A stretch of 37,459 nucleotides of DNA from positions 1 to 37,459 of the forward strand of contig JAECRW010000002.1 in assembly GCA_016294985.1 (NCBI GenBank). The letters are read 5' to 3'. Below are positions 24,669-32,313 of the stretch, piece after piece (position 1 is the stretch's first letter; each line of letters starts with the position of its first letter). Made by a program: the position numbers and the translations under genes. This DNA is from Candidatus Sifarchaeum marinoarchaea (GTDB lineage Archaea > Asgardarchaeota > Sifarchaeia > Borrarchaeales > Borrarchaeaceae). The notes under the pieces were generated by a model. It saw only the letters and a program-made list of their open reading frames with translations. It searched no databases and was not told the DNA's origin.

Positions 24669-26438
24669 TTAGGAGCTTTCACTTCTTTCGATATAGTAAA
24701 TTAGAGTTCTTGGATTTTCCACTTTATAGATTAGCGTAAAGTTATTTGGGGAATCTCTTTCAAAGTATAACTCGGGAAAATACTCTCTTGATTCTGGGGA
24801 CATTGAGTCTAGAACGAGATAACTAACATTAGAATCTACAATCCTGTATTCCAATGTTTGGTTCTGATAAATATTAGGAAACCCAACTGCTTTTAATCTA
24901 GAGAAATAATGAAACACAAGGGGTTTATGTGCAATAACAACAGACCTAGGACCTGCTTGATCTTTTAACCACTCTGCAGCTTTTACATATTCCTCCGAAG
25001 CGGGACTGGGTATAACTCGATACTTAATTAATTGCGTTTCAGCAATTTCATTTATTGGGGTTAAATATCCTATATTAAGAGAAGAATATGGATTTTGTGG
25101 AGTAGTTAACGAAAAAATCAAAAGAATGCTGTATAAATTGATCGAAATGATGAATGTTAAAGCAAGTCCTCCTAGAACTTTCGAGAGCTGGATTTTTTTA
25201 GAGGACTGAAAGATCCACGAGTTTTTTAAATTAAAAATTCTTGAGATCGCCATTGCAGCGAATATAGAAATCAGAGGGACAAGAGGAAGTAGATACCTAT
25301 GATATCGAGTGGGATACCAAATGAAAAACATCATGTACACCACTAAATAAGAATAAATAAGACGAATATTTTCTCGTTTGCCAGTAAAATAAAACCCAGG
25401 AATTGCAAAAAATAGTATTGTAATTGGAAAGATGAAGATAGACAAGAACGCGTAAGAAACTAAGCCGCCCCATAATCTTAACAGAATGTCTAGGAAGGAG
25501 TGGGTTCGGAGATATTCAAATATGTTTTGAGTTCCAGAGTATTCTGCGGATATTCCAGTTGATGTAGGATCCCTCCACAGGTCGGCTATATATCTAGTGC
25601 TCAAAGGATTACCAAACAAAATTGTATTCCTTAAGAACCACGGAAATGTTACAATTAAAAGGCCAATTATAAACCAAAGACATACGGAGAGTAAGTCTCG
25701 CGCTTGCTTCTTTTTTATTATTTCAAAAGCGATCAAAACTATATAAGCGACTATTATTAAGACACCGACATAGCGACTTAGATACGCGAGTCCAGTAAGT
25801 ATTCCCCCAATAAATTGATTTCGTTTTTCTCTTTCAATTGATAAGTAGTAAAGTGCACACAGCGAGAAAAATGTGAAAATCGTTTCACTCATTGGAATGC
25901 CAGAAAACAACCAAAGCGCTGGGTTTACTGCAATAAATATTGCAGCAATAACACCTGTGCGATAATCGAATAGTCTTTTTCCTAAGAGGTATACTGGGAT
26001 TATTGTTAAACTACCTATTATGATCAAAGGAACTAATGCACTTTGATAACTAATCCCTCCAAGCATATAAGAACAAGCGATAATCAATGAACTCAATGGT
26101 GGAAATTTGTCTTCTGGATGACCAAATCTTGTAAACCCAAGTCCAAGGGAGAGGCTTTCACTTAGTAACAGAACACGTACTGCATCAGGGATAAGCAAAC
26201 CTATTAAGGGATTTATCCCGAAGCATAATAGTCTTAACGAAAATGCAAAGACAAAAATAAGGAGAACAATTTGAACTTTTCGTTCAGAGAATAGTTTAAG
26301 GAATTCTTCTATGTTTTTCCTTATACTAAACGTAAGCACCACATCACCACTATCTATACGCCTTAAGAGATTAATGAATAGCTTTAAGTGGTTTTCGTAT
26401 AAACGTATCTCAATACTCACTGAAGTGAAGACACCCAA
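24669..26438 (-). CDS. GT39/PMT-like membrane glycosyltransferase
   Basis: Up to 589 residues with about 12 membrane helices. An acidic site is seen in the first outside loop (IPDAVRVLLLSE, about 83-94). FPWFLRNTILFGNPLSTRYI (about 265-284) resembles the transferase at 16667, and the C-terminal soluble part holds PASEEYVKAAEWLKD. It probably transfers sugar from a polyprenyl phosphate outside the cell. The longest frame begins with TTG at 26438; GTG codons at 26342 and 26339, preceded by GGTGAT, would remove 32-33 residues that lack family features, and these are credible starts. The promoter region is shared with the divergent GT4 gene at 26502. Confidence 0.85.
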   Translation of the reverse strand: MGVFTSVSIEIRLYENHLKLFINLLRRIDSGDVVLTFSIRKNIEEFLKLFSERKVQIVLLIFVFAFSLRLLCFGINPLIGLLIPDAVRVLLLSESLSLGLGFTRFGHPEDKFPPLSSLIIACSYMLGGISYQSALVPLIIIGSLTIIPVYLLGKRLFDYRTGVIAAIFIAVNPALWLFSGIPMSETIFTFFSLCALYYLSIEREKRNQFIGGILTGLAYLSRYVGVLIIVAYIVLIAFEIIKKKQARDLLSVCLWFIIGLLIVTFPWFLRNTILFGNPLSTRYIADLWRDPTSTGISAEYSGTQNIFEYLRTHSFLDILLRLWGGLVSYAFLSIFIFPITILFFAIPGFYFTGKRENIRLIYSYLVVYMMFFIWYPTRYHRYLLPLVPLISIFAAMAISRIFNLKNSWIFQSSKKIQLSKVLGGLALTFIISINLYSILLIFSLTTPQNPYSSLNIGYLTPINEIAETQLIKYRVIPSPASEEYVKAAEWLKDQAGPRSVVIAHKPLVFHYFSRLKAVGFPNIYQNQTLEYRIVDSNVSYLVLDSMSPESREYFPELYFERDSPNNFTLIYKVENPRTLIYYIERSESS

Positions 26439-26501
26439 TCTAGAGGAAAATATGCTAACTTCCTACAGTTCGCAAATCCGCGATATACAGAGGTTTGAAA
26501 A

Positions 26502-27752
26502 GTGAACATCTGTTTTATTACGTATCGTTTTCCACCAGATGTCACAGGAGGCGGAGAAATTTCGAATTATGTTCTCATAAAAAATCTTGCAAATTTGAAC
26601 CACAAGGTAGTTGTACTCACAAGAAAACTAGATAATTCGAAGCCTCTAAAGCAAGAAGATAATATAGAAGTACACCGAATAATACCAACCCCCTTTCCAG
26701 CAACAGGATATCCTCTTGAGCCGTATTCCTTATTTTTAGCGAAAAAGATAATTTCAATTCTAAAATATAAACATGTTGAACTTATCCATGCTTTAGACTT
26801 TAGAACAACACCTGGAGCAATAATCGCTGCAAAAATTTTAAGAAGGCCTATTTTGGTTACAATAAGAAATTATTGGCCAATCTGTCCACGTTTAACCATG
26901 TTTATACCAAATCAAGGGGAATGTGCTGAATGTTCTCCCTCATCGATAATAAATTGCTTAGGTAAATGGAAGACTGGACTTCATCATTATATCTTTATGG
27001 TGTTGAGACGTTTTTTTCTAAAAAAGGCTGACAAAATAATCTGTGTGAGTAAATATGTGAGAAATATTCTTTTTCAGACATTAAAAATTAACAAGAGTAA
27101 ATTAGCGACGCTCTATAACCTACCTGACTATCACACATTTGAGATAACAAGTACTTATAAAAAAAACCTCAAACAAGACTATGGACTTTCGGAAGAAGAT
27201 TTCATTGTAGGATATGTGGGTCGCATCACTTTCGAAAAAGGAATCGAGTATCTCATCAGAGCGTTCGTTAATGTTGTGAAGATAACGGATCAAATAAAAC
27301 TTGTGATCGCTGGAGATGGAAACAAGAAAATCGAACTGCAACAACTTGTGAAAGAATTAAAACTTAATAAATCTGTTACTTTCGCTGGATTTATCGCGCA
27401 TGAAGATATCCCTTCATTTTATGAACTTTGTGATGTTATTGTACTTCCCTCTATATGGGATGAGCCGTTAAGTCGCGTTTTACTAGAAACATTTCATTTT
27501 AGTAAACCTGCGATTGCTACAAAAACTGGTGGAACTCCAGAAATCATAAGCGATGGCGAAAATGGGCTATTGGTAGAGCCAAAAAACTCTGATCAAATAG
27601 CCGATAAAATTTTATTCCTCTATAAGAATCCGGATATACGTCAACGAATTCAGGAAAATGCTCAAAGTTATTCAAACAAAAACTTAGATTCAAGAACCTT
27701 GACAAAAAAATTCCTTGATTTATATAAAACAGTACTCGGTAAAAGGGGCTGA
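26502..27752 (+). CDS. GT4-family glycosyltransferase with four-cysteine insert
   Basis: 416 residues from a GTG at 26502, with AGAGGT about eight bases upstream. The start MNICFITYRFPPDVTGGGEI is closely like that of the GT4 gene at 13891. A cysteine cluster (ICPRL ... ECAECSPSSIINC, about 127-150) sits at the same place in the fold. The donor domain has VGYVGRITFEKGIEYLI, VIAGDGNKKIEL and PSIWDEPLSRVLLETFHFSKP, which carries the EX7E pair. It is a cytoplasmic nucleotide-sugar-dependent enzyme. Its two closest relatives in the window suggest duplication, but substrates remain unknown. Confidence 0.92.
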   Translation: MNICFITYRFPPDVTGGGEISNYVLIKNLANLNHKVVVLTRKLDNSKPLKQEDNIEVHRIIPTPFPATGYPLEPYSLFLAKKIISILKYKHVELIHALDFRTTPGAIIAAKILRRPILVTIRNYWPICPRLTMFIPNQGECAECSPSSIINCLGKWKTGLHHYIFMVLRRFFLKKADKIICVSKYVRNILFQTLKINKSKLATLYNLPDYHTFEITSTYKKNLKQDYGLSEEDFIVGYVGRITFEKGIEYLIRAFVNVVKITDQIKLVIAGDGNKKIELQQLVKELKLNKSVTFAGFIAHEDIPSFYELCDVIVLPSIWDEPLSRVLLETFHFSKPAIATKTGGTPEIISDGENGLLVEPKNSDQIADKILFLYKNPDIRQRIQENAQSYSNKNLDSRTLTKKFLDLYKTVLGKRG

Positions 27753-27804
27753 AATTTATCAACCGATTATAGATGGTTTTTCAACTGAATATTTTATAAA
27801 AAGG

Positions 27805-27999
27805 TCAGACTTCGACAATATTACAACGTACACGCTTTAGAATTTCTTCAGCTACATCTGGTGTTGCTTTCATAACATAAAGATATTTTGGTGTACGAAT
27901 TTTAATTTTGACAACGTCTTTTAATCTTTTAATACGTGCTTCAATGGCAGTTTCGGAAAGTTTTAAGAGTTCATCTGGGTCAGTAATTTGTTTTGGCAT
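27805..27999 (-). CDS. rpl38e: Large ribosomal subunit protein eL38
   Basis: 64 residues from the second of two tandem ATG codons (27999), which is better spaced from GAGGAG than the first (28002). It matches eL38 along its length: MPKQITDPDELLKLSETA, the DVVKIKIRTPKYLYVM segment that aligns with VKFKVRCSRYLYTL of human RPL38, and a C-terminal EEILKRV helix. eL38 occurs in eukaryotes and part of the archaea and not in bacteria. It lies 33 bases downstream of tRNA-Val on the same strand, after eL40. Confidence 0.92.
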   Translation of the reverse strand: MPKQITDPDELLKLSETAIEARIKRLKDVVKIKIRTPKYLYVMKATPDVAEEILKRVRCNIVEV

Positions 28000-28049
28000 C
28001 ATTATCTCCTCTCGATCTCTTTATGTACTATTTGGTGGGCGGGGTGAGA

Positions 28050-28080
28050 TTTTCAGAAAGAGAAATTATATCTCTTTTCC
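28050..28080 (-). other. tRNA-Val intron 2 (T-loop, position 59/60)
   Basis: 31 bases in the T-loop. The outer stem is GTGAG/CTCAC and the central helix TTCA/TGAA. The bulges are AAG and AAT, and the inner stem is GAAA(A)GAGA/TCTCTTTC with one bulged A. It is a canonical bulge-helix-bulge, matching the T-loop intron of tRNA-Lys in position and central helix. Confidence 0.95.
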
Positions 28081-28094
28081 TTTGAACTCACGAC

Positions 28095-28124
28095 TTCCAG
28101 ACCCTTACAGAGATTGTAAAGATA
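28095..28124 (-). other. tRNA-Val intron 1 (variable loop, position 45/46)
   Basis: 30 bases between G45 and G46. The inner stem pairs ATCTTTAC with GTAAGGGT (eight pairs including wobbles). The bulges are AGT and AAG. The central helix GCGG/CTGG has three pairs and a G-G mismatch, so it is a relaxed bulge-helix-bulge. This is the only placement of the five considered that fits both bulges, and it yields the usual archaeal variable loop AGGTC. Confidence 0.85.
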
Positions 28125-28186
28125 CTCCGCCGCGTGAGGGCGGCGTCATAGCCAGCTAGACCACCCGCCCAAAGAGTTATTGGAAA

Positions 28187-28348
28187 TTATCCGGTTAATT
28201 CACGCTTTTTCCATCTAAGGTCCTTTGAGCGACATCGCCGACATTTCTTTGCGCCTGGTGGGTTTCTTGCATAACATTTCCTGCATATCATGTGATGAAG
28301 TAAATGTTTTCTTGCAAGTGCTCTTAGTTCTGGATCTGCAACTGGCAT
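28187..28348 (-). CDS. rpl40e: Large ribosomal subunit protein eL40
   Basis: 53 residues, starting MPVADPELRALARKHLLHHM. A zinc site of four cysteines lies at C22, C25, C36 and C39 (ICRKCYARNP ... KKCRRCRSKDLRWKKRE), the eL40 pattern. An AAGGAG ribosome-binding site lies about nine bases before the ATG at 28348, and a TATA-like GATTATAAATC lies about 85 bases upstream. In most eukaryotes eL40 is made as a ubiquitin fusion; here it stands alone with no ubiquitin in front. It is followed by tRNA-Val and eL38 on the same strand. Confidence 0.95.
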   Translation of the reverse strand: MPVADPELRALARKHLLHHMICRKCYARNPPGAKKCRRCRSKDLRWKKRELTG

Positions 28349-28427
28349 TCATATGTCTCCTTTTCAAAGAATTTCAAGTGTATTGATTCATTTGTGACTC
28401 AATGCTGTCAAGTTTAGATTTTTCATT

Positions 28428-28438
28428 GATTTATAATC
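28428..28438 (-). promoter_or_regulatory. TATA-like box before eL40
   Basis: Minus-strand GATTATAAATC about 85 bases before the eL40 ATG. It could drive the eL40, tRNA-Val and eL38 unit with a leader of about 60 bases. Confidence 0.4.
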
Positions 28439-28486
28439 CTTTCGTTGCAGAATTTAAGTTAAAATTTGAACCCTACAGAAGGTGCT

Positions 28487-28879
28487 CTATTCTTTAGGTT
28501 CTTTAAGTTTTATGGATTCTGCGATTGAATCTATCTTCTCTTCCAGAAGTGCTAGATGGCGTACAATTGTTGTAATTTCTTTATCGGTATTTGCCTTTGA
28601 GAGATATAGTTCATATGTGGCGAAGAACAACACTATAACGGCAAGAATAAGTGCTGCATTTAGCGGCAGCTCGGTCATAAATATAACGCTTAAAAATTCC
28701 AAAACAAGAGGTTCAATTGAAATAAGTACCATGGACACCAAGAGCAAAATCCATATAAATATCCAAAACAGCATCCCTGACAAGCCAATTTTTTGGTGTG
28801 TGTACTGCCGGAACGTATGTGCCACCAAAACAATCGCTACTATTACTGCAATAAGTTGAATACTACGAAATACCAACAT
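28487..28879 (-). CDS. DUF2304-type small membrane protein
   Basis: 130 residues with three hydrophobic helices (about 4-22, 35-55 and 72-92) and a charged C-terminal helix ending in LKEPKE. The spacing of helices and the tail DKEITTIVRHLALLEEKID fit the DUF2304 family. In bacteria and archaea DUF2304 genes often stand next to GT2 dolichol-phosphate-sugar synthases. Here the neighbour, divergent across a 90-base gap, is exactly such a GT2 gene. The family has no settled function; a helper role in the GT2 pathway is inference. The start is an ATG at 28879. Confidence 0.78.
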   Translation of the reverse strand: MLVFRSIQLIAVIVAIVLVAHTFRQYTHQKIGLSGMLFWIFIWILLLVSMVLISIEPLVLEFLSVIFMTELPLNAALILAVIVLFFATYELYLSKANTDKEITTIVRHLALLEEKIDSIAESIKLKEPKE

Positions 28880-28972
28880 TTGAGTAACCCCATCGATATT
28901 TTCAATTTATAATGATGAATCTCTTGTGAATTATTTTATTAAAAATCCTGTGGCTTAATTAGTTGATTATTG

Positions 28973-29671
28973 ATGAATTCTAATACTTATTCAGCGCAAA
29001 TACTGTCGATTGTTATTCCTGCATACAACGAAGAACACACCCTCAGAAATGTAATTAATTCAATATCACTCGATTTTCCGCATGAAATCATTTTAGTTGA
29101 TGATGGATCTTCTGATAATACATTTGAGATAGCGAAAGCTAATCCTCATGTAAGAGCCATCCGCCATATCTTAAACAGAGGTTATGGAGCAGCAGTCGCT
29201 ACAGGATTCGAAATTGCGAAAGGAGATATCATTGTTACAATTGATGCTGACGGCCAAAATGATCCCCAGCAGATTTCTGAATTAATACAACCTATTCTAT
29301 CAGGCGAGGCTGATGTAGTTGTTGGGTCTCGATATCTTGATGAATCTAATGGATTTAGGATATCACTAATTAAACGCATTGGAGAAAAACTCATTGGATT
29401 TGTATTACAAAAAAAGTACGGAGTTAAAATCACAAATTCTCAAAGTGGATTTAAAACGATAAGAAAAGAAGTAATAAAAAACCTTTTGCCGTTAACTGAG
29501 GAACGTTTCGGTTTCAATACTGAGTTGCTCGTATGCGCACTTAAAAACGGCTTCAGAGTTGTAGAACTCCCGAAGAAAGAAATTCCGCGTAAATACGGCA
29601 AATCAAAAATTAAATTGTTTAGGGATGGCTTCAGGATCCTTTATGCACTTATTAAATCAATTCTTGGATAA
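28973..29671 (+). CDS. GT2 dolichol-phosphate-sugar synthase-like glycosyltransferase
   Basis: 232 residues from the ATG at 28973 (a TTG directly before it is less likely). Family marks are LSIVIPAYNEEHTLRNV, LVDDGSSDNTFEIA with the first Asp pair, IVTIDADGQNDPQQI containing the DAD metal site, and the QSGFKTIRKE acceptor loop. A C-terminal hydrophobic end (ILYALIKSIL) may lie on the membrane. Enzymes of this type move a sugar from UDP- or GDP-sugar to polyprenyl phosphate in the cytoplasm, making the donors used by GT39 enzymes. The GT39-like gene 15 bases downstream supports a shared pathway. Confidence 0.93.
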   Translation: MNSNTYSAQILSIVIPAYNEEHTLRNVINSISLDFPHEIILVDDGSSDNTFEIAKANPHVRAIRHILNRGYGAAVATGFEIAKGDIIVTIDADGQNDPQQISELIQPILSGEADVVVGSRYLDESNGFRISLIKRIGEKLIGFVLQKKYGVKITNSQSGFKTIRKEVIKNLLPLTEERFGFNTELLVCALKNGFRVVELPKKEIPRKYGKSKIKLFRDGFRILYALIKSILG

Positions 29672-29686
29672 AAAGAGCTGAATTCC

Positions 29687-30988
29687 GTGAATGATTTTGA
29701 ATTTCGCTTTCAAATAAAAAAAACCCATGTTCTTCTTGCTTTATTCATTTTGGTAGGTTTAATACTCCGTATGATAAATTTAAATGGTCCATTGGTATGG
29801 GATGAAACATATTATATAACTCACTCAGAAGAAATAAAACTTAATCCTTTTAAACACCCCGTTTGGGGAGGTCATCCCCCTCTATTTGCTTATCTCCTTT
29901 TTAGTGTATATCTTATTTTTGGTTCATCGATTTTCGCATATAGAATGCTGTCGGTCGTTCTAGGTAGTCTGACTATAGTTATAACATTTTATTTTGGAAG
30001 ACTGCTCTACGATGAAACAATAGGTGTATTTGCCGCCTTTGTTTTGAGTATCCTTCCACCACACGTCATTATGAGTCGTCTTATAATGATAGATGTAACC
30101 CTTACATTTTTTGGTACTCTTACTTTGTATGGTTGGGTAGCTGGTGAAATGAATGATTCCCGCAAACTAATGCTTTTAGGTGCTCTATCAGGTGTTCTAT
30201 CAGTTTTAAGCAAAGAACCTGCTATTATAATTCCCATGATTTTTATTTTGTGGTGTCTCTTAAGAAGAAAACTTTCATTCTATAATGTACTATCAATAGT
30301 ACCTCCTTATCTTGTGTATGCGATTTGGAAGATTTGGGCAGCTTTGACCAACTATAGTTACTCTGCACATGGCGTAAATTATACTGCCCTAGATCTGCTT
30401 ACCCAGCGTGCTCAATTCGAATCACTACCTATTAGTTACGTCAAAATCTTCGGAGAGGATCATCTATTTCTATTCTTTATTATTTTGTTACTTACGACAT
30501 ATATGTTCCGTATCAAAATTCAAAATAAAAGCATTTTCAATATGCTGCTTCCTATTATTCTCATAATACTTCTGGGAATTCCTCTTGGATTCTTTTTCTT
30601 ACAACAGTTCTTCCCTCTTCCTTCCACGACAAATTTTATAGATATTATCGCCCTTTCCTTATGTTTTTGCTTGTGGGGAATTCTTGCTATTCATGGCCTA
30701 CAAAATGATGTTTCTGAAAAATTCTTGCTCATTTGGAGTCTGTTTTGGCCTGTTGTGTTTATGTTAAATCCCAAAGTCAGTTGGCAATATCTTATTCCTA
30801 TCTCCCCCGCGTTAGCCCTCCTAATTGGCAAAGAGTTGTTTTTTTCTTTTACAAAAAACTGGAATTGGAGGTTATTCGGCATCGCCACAATTTCTGGGAG
30901 CATGTATTTATTTCTCGCCTATGACCTATTCGCATCGTATCTTATATTTTCGCAGAACGATCTCTTAACATTCCTTTTTGTCTTTTGA
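29687..30988 (+). CDS. GT39/ArnT-like membrane glycosyltransferase
   Basis: 433 residues from a GTG, with AAAAGAGCTGAA about ten bases upstream. About ten membrane helices are present. The first outside loop has the strong PMT signature WDETYY (about 38-43), with the catalytic Asp and Glu, and a GHPPLFAYLLF segment (about 62-72) follows. MSRLIMIDVTLTFFGTL (about 128-144) carries another Asp of the family. It is shorter than the three others in the window because it lacks their soluble C-terminal domain. It lies 15 bases after the GT2 gene; together they probably make and use one polyprenyl-phosphate sugar. Confidence 0.9.
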   Translation: MNDFEFRFQIKKTHVLLALFILVGLILRMINLNGPLVWDETYYITHSEEIKLNPFKHPVWGGHPPLFAYLLFSVYLIFGSSIFAYRMLSVVLGSLTIVITFYFGRLLYDETIGVFAAFVLSILPPHVIMSRLIMIDVTLTFFGTLTLYGWVAGEMNDSRKLMLLGALSGVLSVLSKEPAIIIPMIFILWCLLRRKLSFYNVLSIVPPYLVYAIWKIWAALTNYSYSAHGVNYTALDLLTQRAQFESLPISYVKIFGEDHLFLFFIILLLTTYMFRIKIQNKSIFNMLLPIILIILLGIPLGFFFLQQFFPLPSTTNFIDIIALSLCFCLWGILAIHGLQNDVSEKFLLIWSLFWPVVFMLNPKVSWQYLIPISPALALLIGKELFFSFTKNWNWRLFGIATISGSMYLFLAYDLFASYLIFSQNDLLTFLFVF

Positions 30989-31072
30989 CGCAACTCAACT
31001 AGTATTCGCATAAAATACAATAAATTAAAGACGTTTATTAAAAAAGAAATGTGTAAAAGTGACGATATTGTG

Positions 31073-31546
31073 TCATTCCATGATAGTTTCAAGGATAACA
31101 TGGGCAGAAGTCTGTTTAACCCCCCCGATTCCCGAGAGGTCCTTTAGAAAAGAATCTAACTTAGCACGTCCGACCTGTGCAATCAAATCTATTTCACCTG
31201 TTACCCGAAATAGCCGTTGTGCTCTTAAGGCCTTAATTTTGTCGTAAGCTTCAATTCGTCGTTCAGGATCAATCTTTATGAACACGAATGACTCCGTTAC
31301 AGATTCACCTAGAGCTTCGAGGGCTTTATTTGTGAGATCTATAAAACCTCGCCCTGTACGAATGAAATCAATATCTCTTAGTTTTCGTAAATGGTTACTG
31401 AGAGCTTGACGAGTAATTCCAAGGCCATCACTTAGTTCATTTTGTGTTAGGATGATTGTGTGAACTTTTACGCTTTTTCCCGAATTATATAATCTTTTCA
31501 AGATTTGTAACTGTCTTTCTGTAATCTTAACAACATTACTGGCCAT
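31073..31546 (-). CDS. Lrp/AsnC-like transcription regulator
   Basis: 157 residues. A winged helix-turn-helix fills about 8-75, with recognition-helix region GITRQALSNHLRKLRD at about 45-60. An AsnC/RAM-type ligand domain follows at about 80-157 (FVFIKIDPERRIEAYDKIK, FRVTGEIDLIAQVGRAKLDSFLKDL). Lrp-like proteins bind amino acids or other small ligands and act as multimers on DNA. The helix-turn-helix is longer and less Lrp-like than usual. GGAGG lies about seven bases before the ATG at 31546. Its AT-rich upstream gap could carry its own operator, though none was proved. Confidence 0.85.
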   Translation of the reverse strand: MASNVVKITERQLQILKRLYNSGKSVKVHTIILTQNELSDGLGITRQALSNHLRKLRDIDFIRTGRGFIDLTNKALEALGESVTESFVFIKIDPERRIEAYDKIKALRAQRLFRVTGEIDLIAQVGRAKLDSFLKDLSGIGGVKQTSAHVILETIME

Positions 31547-31972
31547 GCTATGTCCTCCATTATACTAGTTTACATGGCATTAAAACAAAATTTACATATT
31601 TATATAATTACTTATTTGTTTGCAAAAAAAAGCTTACATATTAAAAAGGTTTCGCAAGTATTTTCTATAAAAATTCTTTCGATGTCAATACTAGTTACTT
31701 CCAATTGACCCTCTATTTTTGAGATTTTTGTAAATGATGGTTTTCCTCTCTTCCTAAACGACGATGCATCCCATTAATAATCATTAAAAGAGTTTTAAAC
31801 TTAAAAAAAATGATAGGATTGCGAAGAGTGTTAAAATAATCCAGTATGTCAAGTTATCTAACTGTACAATAAGATTCGCATGAGAACCACACTTAACAAA
31901 AGATTGATAAGGGGATTGAACTATACGGAGAGCAAAGCAAATACATCGAACACGAAATCGAGGTAATCGGTA
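31547..31972. other. 426-base gap upstream of lrp-like and alba genes
   Basis: Divergent promoter region. For the minus strand, a TTATATAAATATG element near 31595-31608 and GGAGG before the regulator gene are seen. For the plus strand, GAGGT precedes the alba ATG by about eight bases. Short TTACAT repeats at 31570, 31592 and 31634 could be regulator sites, but are weak in such AT-rich DNA. A minus-strand frame 31784-32050 ends in a plausible membrane helix, yet overlaps the start of alba, and is doubtful. No RNA gene was found. Confidence 0.35.
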
Positions 31973-32254
31973 ATGCCAGAGTCTAATGTAATTTTCGTCG
32001 GATCGAAACCAGTCATGAACTATGTGCTTGCAGCCATCACTTTGTTTCATGGTAATATAAAAGAAATCCTTATCAGAGCTAGAGGGCGTGCAATCAGTCG
32101 CTCCGTAGACGTTTCAGAAATTATTCGCAACAAATTTTTAACTGATGTCAAGGTAAAAAGTATAACTACAGGAACAGAAAAACTAAAAACGGACGATGGG
32201 CATGAACTGAATATATCCACAATCGAAATTGTCCTTGAGCGCGGAGGCGACTGA
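31973..32254 (+). CDS. albA: Alba-family DNA/RNA-binding protein
   Basis: 93 residues. The family opening NVIFVGSKPVMNYVLAA includes the Lys acetylated or DNA-contacting in Sulfolobus Alba. IKEILIRARGRAISRSVDVSEIIRNKF carries the RNA/DNA-binding surface, and IEIVLER is the last strand. Alba coats DNA and RNA in archaea as dimers and shapes the chromosome. It starts with an ATG and a GAGGT ribosome-binding site. It stands first in the same-strand run alba - KH protein - aspS. The domain is complete with normal length. Confidence 0.96.
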   Translation: MPESNVIFVGSKPVMNYVLAAITLFHGNIKEILIRARGRAISRSVDVSEIIRNKFLTDVKVKSITTGTEKLKTDDGHELNISTIEIVLERGGD

Positions 32255-32313
32255 CAGATTTTCGAAATATCCAATGAATTGATATGCAACTTCTGTGGCG
32301 GGAGACAGTTGAC

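Larger units (their letters stand above)
28033..28170 (-). tRNA. tRNA-Val(CAC) gene with two introns, CCA encoded
   Basis: Removing a 30-base and a 31-base insert leaves a 77-base tRNA including CCA. The acceptor stem is GGGCGGG with CCCGCCC; the D-stem is GTCT with TGAC, with the common 13-22 mismatch. The anticodon stem is CCGCC with GGCGG, and the loop CTCACGC has anticodon CAC at 28136-28134. The variable loop is AGGTC, the T-stem GTGAG/CTCAC, and the discriminator A. It reads the Val codon GTG. The gene sits 16 bases after the eL40 stop and 33 before the eL38 start, so it is probably cut out of a shared transcript. Confidence 0.95.

Noticed and set aside
31911..31927. T-loop-like GTTCAATCCCC on the minus strand in the alba leader
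   Set aside because: The bases on both sides do not pair as a T-stem and no acceptor or anticodon stem could be built, even allowing introns.
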